Assembly (NCBI RefSeq): GCF_963668385.1 | Contig: NZ_OY764327.1 | Location: 1,736,001-1,800,000 of the forward strand | From: an uncultured Carboxylicivirga sp. | Lineage (GTDB): Bacteria > Bacteroidota > Bacteroidia > Bacteroidales > Marinilabiliaceae | Direction of reading: 5' to 3' | DNA length: 64,000 nucleotides | Part shown: piece after piece, positions 7,086 through 16,700 of the stretch | Numbering within the stretch: the stretch's first letter is position 1 | How the letters are laid out: each line of letters starts with the position of its first letter | The notes under the pieces: model-generated | Told to the model about the DNA's origin: nothing | The model's database searches: none | What the model saw: only the letters and a program-made list of their open reading frames with translations | Translations under genes and position numbers: made by a program

Positions 7086-8069
7086 TTGAAATATTTAATA
7101 ACGCTTGCGCTTTGGCTGTTAGTTACTCACTTAAGCCAGGGGCAGGAAATGTTTAAGCGACAGCTTAGGTTGATGGGCTGCGATTTTGAAATTATTGTAG
7201 TTGATGATAACCAACAACAGGCTGATGCCTCCATCGATATGGCGGTAAATGAAATATCGCGCATCGAAAAAATGATTTCGTCGTGGGATGCTAGCTCTCA
7301 AACAGCCGCTATAAACCAAAATGCAGGAACGAAGGCAGTAAAGGTCGATCCTTTGTTGTTTGAACTAATTGAGCACGCACTTATGATATCAAAACTTACC
7401 GATGGTGCTTTCGACATTAGCTTCGCATCGCTCGATCCGGTTTGGAAATTTGATGGTACTATGCAAAATATGCCCACCAGCGCTGAAGTTAAAGCGTCGG
7501 TTTCTAAAGTGGGGTATCAAAACATAATTCTGAATAAAAAAGATACAACAGTATTTTTGAAACAAGCCGGCATGAAAATAGGCTTTGGTGCCATTGGTAA
7601 AGGTTTTGCAGCCGATAAAGCCAAACAATTATTGATAAAAAAAGGAGTGAAGGCCGGTATTATCAATGCATCGGGCGATATGAATACCTGGGGCAAACAG
7701 CCCAATGGCAACGATTGGGTGGTGGCCATCACCAATCCTTTAAAAAAGAATGAGGCTTGTGCCTGGATGCCTGTGAAGAACGGAGCCGTTGCAACTTCGG
7801 GCAGCTACGAAAAATATGTGGTTATTGATGGCAAAAGGTATTCGCACATTATTAATCCCAAAACCGGATATCCGTCGACGGGTCTGGTGAGTGTAACCGT
7901 TTTTTCGCCCAAGGCCGAATTATGCGATGCTTTGGCAACGGCCATCTTTGTGATGGGCAAGGAGGTGGGATTGGATCGCATCAATCAAATGCCCAATATC
8001 GAGTGTGTATTAATTGATGATAATGGAAATGTATTTACCTCAGATAACATCAAAATAGAATTAAAATGA
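7086..8069 (+). CDS. apbE: FAD:protein FMN transferase (ApbE family)
   Basis: The 327-residue exported protein starts at a TTG (7086), which gives a good signal peptide (LITLALWLLVTHLSQGQ). No ATG gives a complete N-terminus. The family blocks are all present in order: GFGAIGKGFAADKA, NASGDMNTWG, the HIINPKTGYPS loop and CDALATAIFVMG, whose Asp belongs to the metal site. ApbE moves FMN from FAD onto a Thr or Ser of target proteins in a (S/T)GA(S/T)-type motif outside the cytoplasmic membrane. Its 3' end overlaps the DUF4266 start by four bases (ATGA), showing translational coupling. The neighbours are the natural candidates for its substrate. Confidence in the family is high; the substrate is inferred. 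Confidence 0.92.
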   Translation: MKYLITLALWLLVTHLSQGQEMFKRQLRLMGCDFEIIVVDDNQQQADASIDMAVNEISRIEKMISSWDASSQTAAINQNAGTKAVKVDPLLFELIEHALMISKLTDGAFDISFASLDPVWKFDGTMQNMPTSAEVKASVSKVGYQNIILNKKDTTVFLKQAGMKIGFGAIGKGFAADKAKQLLIKKGVKAGIINASGDMNTWGKQPNGNDWVVAITNPLKKNEACAWMPVKNGAVATSGSYEKYVVIDGKRYSHIINPKTGYPSTGLVSVTVFSPKAELCDALATAIFVMGKEVGLDRINQMPNIECVLIDDNGNVFTSDNIKIELK

Positions 8070-8278
8070 AAAAGAAGGGGATGTTGGTAATTGTTGTCGC
8101 TGCCTTGTTGCAAGGATGTGTGGCTGTAAAAGAATATGAGAAAGTAAACCTGAATGATCCGGATATGGCACTGTCGACCCGCAAAAGCGATCGCTACGAA
8201 AGTACGTTTCATTCGTATCGCGAGGCGGCATCGGGAGCCAATGGAGGTAAAACTGGCGGCGGTTGTGGTTGTAACTAA
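8066..8278 (+). CDS. DUF4266 lipoprotein
   Basis: The 70-residue protein is a small lipoprotein with a lipobox ending in C18 (VVAALLQGC). The tail is conserved and glycine-rich and ends GGGCGCN, the hallmark of DUF4266. Residues 53-59 read EAASGAN, which resembles the flavinylation motif with Asn in place of the last Ser/Thr. The start codon overlaps the apbE stop. The paired cysteines at the C-terminus could bind a metal or form disulfides handled by the thioredoxin encoded upstream. The biochemical function of DUF4266 is not known; its link with ApbE and DUF3570 genes is a recurrent arrangement. Confidence 0.85.
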   Translation: MKKKGMLVIVVAALLQGCVAVKEYEKVNLNDPDMALSTRKSDRYESTFHSYREAASGANGGKTGGGCGCN

Positions 8279-8290
8279 TAAAATGGCTGA

Positions 8291-9622
8291 ATGAAAAGAA
8301 AGATAGAAATAGTGCTGATGGCTGTATTATTAAATACATTATATGCCACAGCTCAGAATGATAAAAAGGCAGACGAAGGAGTTTTTAAGAAGCGTGTGCT
8401 CGAAAGCACCGAAGTGGATATTCTTACCAGTTTTTATAATCAGGATGGCGATAATGCAGCGGTAACCGGTGGTAACGGATCGGAAGAGCTGATGGATGGT
8501 GCAGCGGCCATTGTGGTAAGTATGCCATTAAACGATGATGATGTACTCACCATCGATGCCAGTGTTTCGGCGTATACATCGGCTTCGTCGAGTAATATCA
8601 ATCCTTTTGACGGATCAAAGCCGGCTAATCCGTTTCAAACATCATCGGGTGCATCCAAAAGCGATGTGTGGTCGAATGTAACGGCTGCTTACAGCCATAG
8701 TTCCGATGATAGAAATAAAGTGTGGGATGCTCATGCCTCTGTTTCGTCGGAGTTTGATTATTTCTCATTGGGTTTTGGTGGCGGCTACACTTATTTATGG
8801 AACGACAAAAATACAGAGCTGAACCTGAAGGCATCCATCCATCTCGACAATTGGAGTCTGCTTTATCCTTATGAGCTTCGTCCTTTTAAAGAAGGAGGAA
8901 GAGGGTTGGATGATCCGTTTTATCAATCGCATACCTTAACCGGTAATACCAATTATAATCCACAATTTACCGATTTAGATGGTACTTCGCGTAACTCATA
9001 TGCTTTGGGTTTATCGTGGTCGCAGATATTTACAAAAAACTTTCAGGGCATATTTCTATTCGATATTATTCAACAGAAAGGACAGCTTTCAACACCTTTT
9101 CAACGTGTGTATTTTAAAGATGTGGATGCTACCTATATCGAAGAGTTTCAATTGGCCGATGATATTGAGAGATTACCCGATACCCGTTTGAAAATTGCGT
9201 TAGGTACCCGTTTGCATTATTATATTAACGAGTGGTTGGTGGCCCGCACCTTTTACCGTTATTACACCGACGAGTGGGGTATTTATTCGCACACCGCCAA
9301 TGTTGAATTTCCGATAAAAATAGGTCAGCGTTTTACTTTGTATCCATCGTACCGATATTATCAGCAGAGTGCCGCTGATTATTTTAAGCCCTTTGAACAG
9401 CATCTGTCAACCGACGAATTTTATACTTCCGATTATGATTTAAGTCGATATACAGCTAATCAGTATGGCTTTGGTATCAGTTATACCGATATTTTTACCG
9501 GTGCTCATATCTGGCATCTGGGTATTAAATCCATCGATTTAAAATATAATTATTACGAGCGTACTACCACCTCGTTTCATGCTAATCTGATTTCAGCAGG
9601 TATAAAATTAGTGTTGCAGTAG
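8291..9622 (+). CDS. DUF3570 outer-membrane beta-barrel protein
   Basis: The 443-residue product has a signal peptide (residues 1-22, ending ATAQ). Many alternating beta strands follow, rich in Tyr and Trp, and the end is a barrel-like VLQ. The pattern fits DUF3570. Near the N-terminus, residues 117-122 read TSSGAS, close to the ApbE target motif (S/T)GA(S/T), though the usual Asp three residues ahead is Gln. It is the last gene of the operon, 12 bp behind the DUF4266 gene. The gap to the convergent J-domain gene is 63 bp without a clear terminator. The likely role is an outer-membrane partner in an extracytoplasmic flavin or electron-transfer process. This is inferred from neighbours. Confidence 0.85.
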   Translation: MKRKIEIVLMAVLLNTLYATAQNDKKADEGVFKKRVLESTEVDILTSFYNQDGDNAAVTGGNGSEELMDGAAAIVVSMPLNDDDVLTIDASVSAYTSASSSNINPFDGSKPANPFQTSSGASKSDVWSNVTAAYSHSSDDRNKVWDAHASVSSEFDYFSLGFGGGYTYLWNDKNTELNLKASIHLDNWSLLYPYELRPFKEGGRGLDDPFYQSHTLTGNTNYNPQFTDLDGTSRNSYALGLSWSQIFTKNFQGIFLFDIIQQKGQLSTPFQRVYFKDVDATYIEEFQLADDIERLPDTRLKIALGTRLHYYINEWLVARTFYRYYTDEWGIYSHTANVEFPIKIGQRFTLYPSYRYYQQSAADYFKPFEQHLSTDEFYTSDYDLSRYTANQYGFGISYTDIFTGAHIWHLGIKSIDLKYNYYERTTTSFHANLISAGIKLVLQ

Positions 9623-9685
9623 GATAAGCTCCTCTTCGTTTATAAATAAGGGCTATCTCTTCATTGAAGTTTCTTCAGGTATTAG

Positions 9686-10708
9686 CTACAATTGAAGATA
9701 TAGCTCCGTGTCTTTAACCACTTTAATGCCTAGTAAGCCAGTAGCAAAGGTATAGGTAATATGGTTATTGGATAAAAAGGGAGTATCATCAAAAAAGAAG
9801 CGAATACCGGCATGGTGTTGGTATGTGTCGTTATTGAGGGTAATGGTAAAAAACGCCTTGTCGCCCGAGTATTGTCCGCAGGTGTAACGATATGTTTCGG
9901 TGTAAGGAGTATGGGTTGATACCCGGTTAATCAGAAAAAACAAGCTGATTAAAGTAGGAGCTACCACAATGCGAATTAAATATCGGTAGTAACGTCTGCG
10001 CGCCGCAAAAGAAACGGCTGTGGCCACCAGCAATAAAACTCCATAAATCAACCCAATTGTTTGAAGTGTAAGAACAGCATTAAGTACGATTTTAAAAAAT
10101 ACAATGGTGTTGAAAATCGAAAAAAGCATCAGCCTGAATATTTTAGAACGAATATCGGAGGCATGCCAGCCAAAAATAGATAGCAGAAACTCCTTACTAA
10201 AGGTCTTTCTCAAAAATTTAATCCATAAAGGAGCGGTTGGAAGAATAAAAACCAGTCCAAAAAGTAAAGCAATGGGCCCGTGTTTGGTATAGGCTATAAT
10301 AGGTACACCAAAAATAAGCAGCATCAGAAATCCGGTTCCAATAAAATCAACCACCGAATTAACGGCTTCGGTCGTTCGGTAAAGGTCAGAATTCAGATAG
10401 GCCTCATATTTCATGCGGGCATGCTGTCGGGCTCTTTCGCGGGCTTTTTGTCGTTCAAAATCCTGCCACGATTTCCAGAAATCGTCCATGGCAGCAGCTT
10501 GTTCTCTTTTGTTTCGGTTTGATTTTTTATGATTATGTAAGCTCTCGAAATACTCAAATGCTTCGTTAACCAAAATAAATTGTTCGTGAGCATCTTCGGC
10601 CTTATTAATATCCGGATGATATTGCTTGGCTTTACTACGATAGGCTTTTTTAATTTGCTCCATCGTAGCCTTATGGGTTATTCCAAGTATTTTATAGTAA
10701 TCGGTCAT
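9686..10708 (-). CDS. J-domain (DnaJ-like) integral membrane protein
   Basis: From the ATG at 10708 the protein has 340 residues and starts MTDYYKILGI, immediately opening a J domain with HPD at residues 31-33. A frame extension to 10774 adds 22 residues that do not look like protein and is not favoured. After the J domain comes a basic, helical stretch (KREQAAAMDDFWKSWQDFE). Then come about five hydrophobic segments, with a short C-terminal beta-rich region. J domains stimulate DnaK ATPase, so the protein may recruit the chaperone to the membrane. The gene is convergent with the DUF3570 operon and on the same strand as the kinase gene upstream, 188 bp away. Client proteins are unknown. Confidence 0.85.
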   Translation of the reverse strand: MTDYYKILGITHKATMEQIKKAYRSKAKQYHPDINKAEDAHEQFILVNEAFEYFESLHNHKKSNRNKREQAAAMDDFWKSWQDFERQKARERARQHARMKYEAYLNSDLYRTTEAVNSVVDFIGTGFLMLLIFGVPIIAYTKHGPIALLFGLVFILPTAPLWIKFLRKTFSKEFLLSIFGWHASDIRSKIFRLMLFSIFNTIVFFKIVLNAVLTLQTIGLIYGVLLLVATAVSFAARRRYYRYLIRIVVAPTLISLFFLINRVSTHTPYTETYRYTCGQYSGDKAFFTITLNNDTYQHHAGIRFFFDDTPFLSNNHITYTFATGLLGIKVVKDTELYLQL

Positions 10709-10896
10709 TAAGCTCGGGATGCCGGGTTTGAAGTTTGCATTGTTATGAGTTTTAATCAAACTAATTAAGGCCATTAGCTTTCGGCTACTAGCAACTAGCC
10801 ATTTGCATGACGCGCAATATTATTTTTATACAAGTTAGTTTAATAAGATAATTCACATAATTTACTTCGGACTATCGATTCCGGTATTCGGACTTC

Positions 10897-11511
10897 TTAA
10901 AACAATCCGTGAATATGAGCATCCACCTTATCGATGATCATACTTAGATCGGACTTGTTTTTGATAAAGTCAATTTCGTTGGCATCAATAATAAGTAGTT
11001 TACCATTATCGTATCCCTGAATCCATGCTTCGTAACGTTCGTTAAGGCGTTTTAAATAATCGAGGCGGATATTGTTTTCGTAGCTTCGGCCACGCATTTG
11101 TATTTGGTTTACCAGGGTTGGGATGGAGGCTCGCAGGTAAATTAATAAGTCGGGTGCTTGCACAAAGCTGTTCATCAATTGAAAAAGCCCAACATAGTTT
11201 TCGTAATCACGACGTCCCATCAATCCCATATCAAAAAGGTTGGGTGCAAAAATATAGGCATCCTCATAAATGGTTCGATCCTGAATAACTGTTTTTCCGG
11301 CTTTACGAAATTCCTGTACCGACGAAAAGCGACTTTTTAAAAAATACACCTGAAGGTTGAACGACCATCGTGGCATGTCTTCGTAAAAGTCGGCCAGATA
11401 TGGATTTTCATCCACATCTTCGTAATGAGGTTCCCATCCATAATGATGAGACAGTAATTCGGTTAAAGATGTTTTTCCCGAACCAATATTTCCTGCAACC
11501 GCAATATGCAT
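10897..11511 (-). CDS. deoxynucleoside kinase family protein
   Basis: The 204-residue protein begins MHIAVAGNIGSGKTSLTELL, with the P-loop at residues 7-14. It has the DRTIYEDAYIFA block (the ERS/DRS-type active-site element of deoxynucleoside kinases) and the RGRSYE lid region. It transfers phosphate from ATP to a deoxynucleoside in the salvage pathway, in the cytoplasm. Nucleoside preference (dA, dG or others) cannot be decided by eye. The gene starts 9 bp after the stop of the GH3-like gene, so the two are probably cotranscribed. Length is normal for the family. Confidence 0.9.
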   Translation of the reverse strand: MHIAVAGNIGSGKTSLTELLSHHYGWEPHYEDVDENPYLADFYEDMPRWSFNLQVYFLKSRFSSVQEFRKAGKTVIQDRTIYEDAYIFAPNLFDMGLMGRRDYENYVGLFQLMNSFVQAPDLLIYLRASIPTLVNQIQMRGRSYENNIRLDYLKRLNERYEAWIQGYDNGKLLIIDANEIDFIKNKSDLSMIIDKVDAHIHGLF

Positions 11512-11520
11512 ATCCTTACT

Positions 11521-13035
11521 TTATTTGTTATTTAACTTCAGTAATTCATCAATATACTCTCTGTTGTTCGCCAATCGCGGTACTTTGTTTTGACCACCCA
11601 GCTTATTTTTGCTTCGTAGCCAATCCATAAACAAATGCTCGCGTGCCACTTCAACATGAGGCATTTCCAGTGTCATGTTTTTATAACGCTTGGCTTCGTA
11701 GTCGCTGTTTATTTTTTTCAAAGTATCATCAAGCACCTGCCTGAAGTTTTCGATACTATTCGGATGTTTTTCAAACTCAATTAACCATTGATGTGCCCCT
11801 TTCGACTCTTTGCCCATAAAAATTGGCGCTGCGGTATACTCTTTAATCACTCCGCCGGTTTGATTACAAGCTTCGTCCAATGCCTTCTCTGCATTATCAA
11901 TCATTAACTCTTCACCAAACGCATTAATAAAGTGCTTAGTACGTCCGGTAATAATAATTTTATGCGGAAAAACGGATTCGAATCGTATGGTGTCACCAAT
12001 CAAGTAACGCCAAATTCCACCGTTGGTTGTAATGGCCAGTGCATAATCTTCGCCTTTTTGAACCTGATCGATGGTAAGTGCTTTAGGGTGAGATTTACCC
12101 AGCTCCGACAAAGGAACAAATTCGTAAAAAATACCATAGTCGAGCATCAGTAACATGGCATGATCTGTCAAATCATCTTGTATGGCAAAAAATCCTTCCG
12201 ATGCATTGTAAGTTTCGAGGTAACTCATCTTATCCGAAGGAATTAATTCTTTGTATTGATTACGGTAAGGAGTGAAGTTAACCCCGCCATGCATAAATAA
12301 TTCGAGGTTAGGCCAAATCTCCAATAAATTAGATTTGCCACTTTTAGTTAGTAGGTGCTTTATTAAAACCAAAAACCAACTGGGTACACCTGCCAGCGAG
12401 GTTACATTTTCGACTAATGTAGTTTCGGTTATTTTTTCAAGCTTAGCTTCCCATTCATCCATCAAAGCAATGGATTGCCCAGGTGTGCGCATAAAGTGAG
12501 TCCAGAAAGGGAGATTCTCGATTAATATGGCCGATAAGTCGCCATAATAGCTGTCGTTACTAAAGTTGTTTATCTGATGACTTCCGCCCAGTGTTAGGCA
12601 TTTGCCGCTAAACATGTCGGAGTCGGGTTTGTTTTCGATGTACAGTGCCAATGCATCTTTTCCTCCTCTGAAGTGGCAGTCTTCCAACGATTCTTTCGAA
12701 ACGGGTATGAATTTGCTTTTTGAAGAAGTTGTTCCCGATGATTTGGCAAACCATTTAATTTCGCCAGGCCAGAGCAGATTTTTTTCACCTTTTTGCATGC
12801 GCTCTACGTAGGGTTTTAGTCCTTCGTAATCCGAAACAGGAACACGTTCGGCAAAGGTTTCGTAGTTTTTGATGCTTTCAAAGTCGTATAAATTGCCAAT
12901 GTGTGTTTGTTTGGCAGACTTAATTAAACGATGCAATTGCTCGTCCTGAATTTGTCCCGGATTCTTTTTAAAGTCTTCAATCTGCGATAATCTTCGCGAA
13001 TTGACCAGGGAAATGATTGAATTTAGTATTGGCAT
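11521..13035 (-). CDS. GH3 auxin-responsive promoter family protein
   Basis: The 504-residue protein matches bacterial GH3-like acyl-adenylate-forming enzymes. It has the phosphate-binding-like block WFAKSSGTTSSKSKFIP near residues 90-106, TYNASEGFFAIQDD in the middle, GGIWRYLIGDTIRFE and the GRTKHFINAFGEELMIDNAE hinge region. Plant GH3 enzymes conjugate amino acids to hormone acids. The substrate of bacterial members is unknown, and no plant-like role is implied. No export signal is present. It is the first gene of a two-gene unit with the deoxynucleoside kinase and is divergent from cvpA. Length is typical. Confidence 0.9.
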   Translation of the reverse strand: MPILNSIISLVNSRRLSQIEDFKKNPGQIQDEQLHRLIKSAKQTHIGNLYDFESIKNYETFAERVPVSDYEGLKPYVERMQKGEKNLLWPGEIKWFAKSSGTTSSKSKFIPVSKESLEDCHFRGGKDALALYIENKPDSDMFSGKCLTLGGSHQINNFSNDSYYGDLSAILIENLPFWTHFMRTPGQSIALMDEWEAKLEKITETTLVENVTSLAGVPSWFLVLIKHLLTKSGKSNLLEIWPNLELFMHGGVNFTPYRNQYKELIPSDKMSYLETYNASEGFFAIQDDLTDHAMLLMLDYGIFYEFVPLSELGKSHPKALTIDQVQKGEDYALAITTNGGIWRYLIGDTIRFESVFPHKIIITGRTKHFINAFGEELMIDNAEKALDEACNQTGGVIKEYTAAPIFMGKESKGAHQWLIEFEKHPNSIENFRQVLDDTLKKINSDYEAKRYKNMTLEMPHVEVAREHLFMDWLRSKNKLGGQNKVPRLANNREYIDELLKLNNK

Positions 13036-13175
13036 AGATATTATTCAAAGTCTTTAAAGATACTTAAAAAAGCATTTTAGCAAAGTAATTTTTGAGTTGA
13101 AACAAGCTAAGTGTATTAAGGTTGCATAAAAATACTTTGAAGATGAGTAGCTGCCAATTGTATTTTGCGCTTAAA

Positions 13176-13205
13176 TTGCTACTTGTAAATGATTTTCTAC
13201 CTTTA
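13176..13205 (+). promoter_or_regulatory. Bacteroidota-type promoter for cvpA
   Basis: TTG at 13176-13178 is followed by 19 bp and then TACCTTTA, one base from the -7 consensus TAnnTTTG. A start site near 13212 would fall after the upstream TTG codon at 13122 and before the ATG at 13224, supporting the shorter cvpA frame. Confidence 0.5.
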
Positions 13206-13223
13206 CAACGGAAGATTGAAGTT

Positions 13224-13745
13224 ATGAATTATTTTGATATTGTGGTAGGTTTAATCCTTGCCTTTGCCTTGTTTAAAGGGTTTAAAAACGGATTGATTAT
13301 TGAGTTGGCCTCATTGGTAGCTCTGGTATTGGGCTTGTTGGGTGCTATTAAGTTTAGCGACATTACGGCTGGTTATCTATCTGAATATATCAACTCAAGC
13401 CACATTGGACTGATTGCTTTTATCGTAACCTTTATATTAATTGTAATAGGTGTTCATTTGGTGGCTAAGGTGGTTGATAAAATGGTTTCGGCCATTGCAC
13501 TGGGGCCTGTTAATCGGATTTTAGGAGCTGTGTTTAGTTTGCTCAAATATGCTTTTATTATAAGCGTATTAGTAGCTGTTATTAATGGTTTCGATCGCGA
13601 TTCAAAACTTCTTTCCGAAGATATGAAGTCAAAATCATATCTGTACGAACCCGTTTCTTCAATAGCACCTTTGGTATTTCCTTACCTGCATTTCGATACA
13701 GTTAAAGAGCATTTCGAAGATGCTAAAGAAAGTATTGAGGTTTAG
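13224..13745 (+). CDS. cvpA: CvpA family membrane protein
   Basis: The ATG at 13224 gives a 173-residue protein beginning MNYFDIVVGLILAFALFKGF, the standard CvpA opening. A longer frame from TTG 13122 would cover the promoter and adds residues atypical of the family. Four hydrophobic segments are visible near residues 5-20, 28-44, 60-80 and 100-122, followed by a short soluble tail ending AKESIEV. CvpA proteins are inner-membrane proteins linked to colicin V production in E. coli and to envelope stress. Their molecular activity is unsettled. The stop overlaps by four bases with the convergent histidine kinase gene. Confidence 0.85.
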   Translation: MNYFDIVVGLILAFALFKGFKNGLIIELASLVALVLGLLGAIKFSDITAGYLSEYINSSHIGLIAFIVTFILIVIGVHLVAKVVDKMVSAIALGPVNRILGAVFSLLKYAFIISVLVAVINGFDRDSKLLSEDMKSKSYLYEPVSSIAPLVFPYLHFDTVKEHFEDAKESIEV

Positions 13746-16700
13746 TTCAATTGCGATTTATGAATTCCCTGTAAAGCAATGTTTATTTTCTGCAATAACT
13801 GATCTTTAGGTATTGGTTTATCGATCGTGTCATTAAATCCTGCGTTTATCAACTGATTATTTCTTTCTTCGCTAGAATTTGTCGATTGAGCAATAAAAGG
13901 AATGCCTATGCCCAACTGACGTATGTTTTGAATAAATTCCTCAGGGTTGATGCCCGGCATGTTAATGTCTATTAATACCAAATCAATATCATTACGTTTT
14001 AACAGAAGTTCTCTGGCCGAACTGGCCGTGCGGGCCGATATTAATGTAATCTTCGTCGATTCCAGATTTTTACGCATCTGAAGCTGGGCTGTGCTGGTAG
14101 CATCAACTAATAAAACAATTTTATCGGGCCAACTGTGATGAATTGGAATAGAAGTATTTCTCACATTCTTAGCCGACTTTGGTATCTTTTTTACAATAGG
14201 TTCTGACTTTTGTGCTTTTATAGGCAATGCGAATGCAAATTCAGAGCCTTTGTTTTTCTCCGATGTCAATTCAAGTTGGCTATTCATGGCTTCAAGTAAC
14301 CTTTTTGAGATTGACAATCCTAAACCTGTTCCTCCATATACTTTCGAGGTGTCTTCTTCTGCCTGACGAAATGGATCAAAAATAACCGATTGCTTGTCTT
14401 CACTAATTCCAATACCCGTATCTCTTACAAAAAAACGTAATTGGTTCTCTTCTATAGTGTAGCCCATCTCAATAAAACCTTTAGGAGTAAATTTAAATGC
14501 ATTACTCAGCAGGTTTGTGAAAATTTGGTTGATGCGTTTTAAATCGCATGCAACTAAATATTGCTCACTATTTTCGGGCAATTGAAGGTAGAATTTTAAA
14601 TGGTTTTTCGAGTCCAGATCCATTCTTTTTTCAAACACATGGAAAAGGTTTTCAAGTATAGCATTAGGGTTCGATTCCTGAATATGGATACTTAATTCGC
14701 CACTTTCGATTTTAGCCAAATCAATAATGTCATTAATTAGGGCCATCAGGTTTTCCGAGCTTGTATTGATAATTTCAACGTATTCTTGTTTCTCTTCGTC
14801 AGAAATAAAGGATTCGCGCAATAGATTAGAAAAACCTACAATAGCATTGAGAGGAGTACGAATTTCGTGACTCATATTCGCCAAGAAGGCTGATTTTAAA
14901 GTATCGGCACTTTCAGCTCTTTCTTTGGCAATAATAAGTTCGTGTTCAGCTCTTTTGCGTAAGGTGAAATTGCGTCCAACTAAAAGTAACGATGATAGGT
15001 TATTGTGGTCGTCAGTTTCTGGCGTTATCGTCCAGTCAAAAGCAAATGCTTGATTATTAATTCTAAATGTTAATTCAAGAGGAGTAGTGTTTTTCGAAAT
15101 CAAAACATCACTTATGGCATTTTTTAAACCGTAAGCATATTCGGTTGGTAGCCCTTCAATCTCGGTTATTTTTTTGCCAATACAGTTCTTTTCTTCCATA
15201 AGGAACTCGCGTAGAAAAGATGCATTGCAAAAAGAGATAGCTCCTGTGCGGTCAATCCTTATAATATGATCGGGTGAATTTTCGGTTAATGCTCTGAATT
15301 TTTGTTCACTATGCCTAAGTTCTTCTTCTTTTCTTTTGCGTTTTGATATATTGTGTAGCGAAAAGTAGGCATGTTGTATACCTTTTAATCGAATACTAGT
15401 ACCGTATATTTCGGTATATATTATTTCGTTATTCTTATTAATTAATTGTAATTCGGTAATAAATTCCTGACCGTTCTTAATGTTCTCAAGTGCGGTTAAA
15501 AAGCGTGTTAAATAAATGTCTGATGCAAAAATAGCATCTAATTTAATATGCTTGAGTTCATCAAGTGTATAGCCAAGCATCTCAAGCCCCGATTTATTGG
15601 CAAAGGTTATATGCTTATCGTTATTAAAGATGAAAATTCCGTCAATGGTTGACTCAACAATTTTTTTGTTCTGAATCTCACTTTCCTCTAATCTTTTTTC
15701 GGCTGTTTTAATAAGCGAAATATCCTCCGATATCAGCAAGTAGCACATGTCGGTTTGGTTATCCGGCATTTGTTTCCCAACCACACGAAGTTCGAGTGGC
15801 AGACCTGATTTACCACGTAATGTAAACTCATCCGAAGCAATACCTTCATTATCTATCTTTTGATAAAAAGCATTCACTTTTGGTTCATCTTCTTTATCTC
15901 TATAATAGTATTCAGAAATGTTGCTTCCGATCAATTCTTCTTTTAAATAACCTGATGCTTGCATCATAGAAGAGTTGATATATTCTATCTTGCGATTACG
16001 AACCAATACTATTCCAACAGGTGCTGATCCTAAAATATTCTGAAGAAAAGCTTCTTTCTTCTCAATTTCATGGTTAATGGTTAAGATCTCTTCGTTATAT
16101 AATTGTAGTTGAAGATTGGCATGTTCACGTTCGTAAGCTCCGGCCAGCATGTCGGCAACTGTTGAAAAGGCTGTTGCATTAAATGATTTACAAGAATGTT
16201 GTTTTTGACCGATGTTAACCATAAATCCCCAAAAAACTTCTTTAGAACGAATAGGTACAGCCGAAATTGCACAGTCGGGGAAATGATTAATAAACGCATT
16301 GCCAGAGAGATCTTCTTTCTTAGATGTCTCGGAACAGAAAAAGCCTTTTTCCTTAAATAAGCTTAACCATGCAGGCAATTCTTTATCGTAGTTTAATAAT
16401 TGTATGGGAGTAAGGTTTCGATGCAATGCCTTACGCTGAAACAAATTTTTTAAAGTGCAATACCCATGGTTATCACTATTTTCATAAATCAGAATGGTCT
16501 CTAGTTGGTAATGAGATGCTACTTTTTCAATGCAGCTATCTATCTTTTCGCTAAAAGTTAGTTTTGATACTAATAAGCGCGATATGTCAAGTAGTAATTT
16601 CTGATTTTGACTATACTTTAAATCTTGTTGTAAATTAATTTCATTTTCGTAGGCATTTGCAATCAAGCGCGATGCTAACTTTAAAAGATCAAATTCGATA

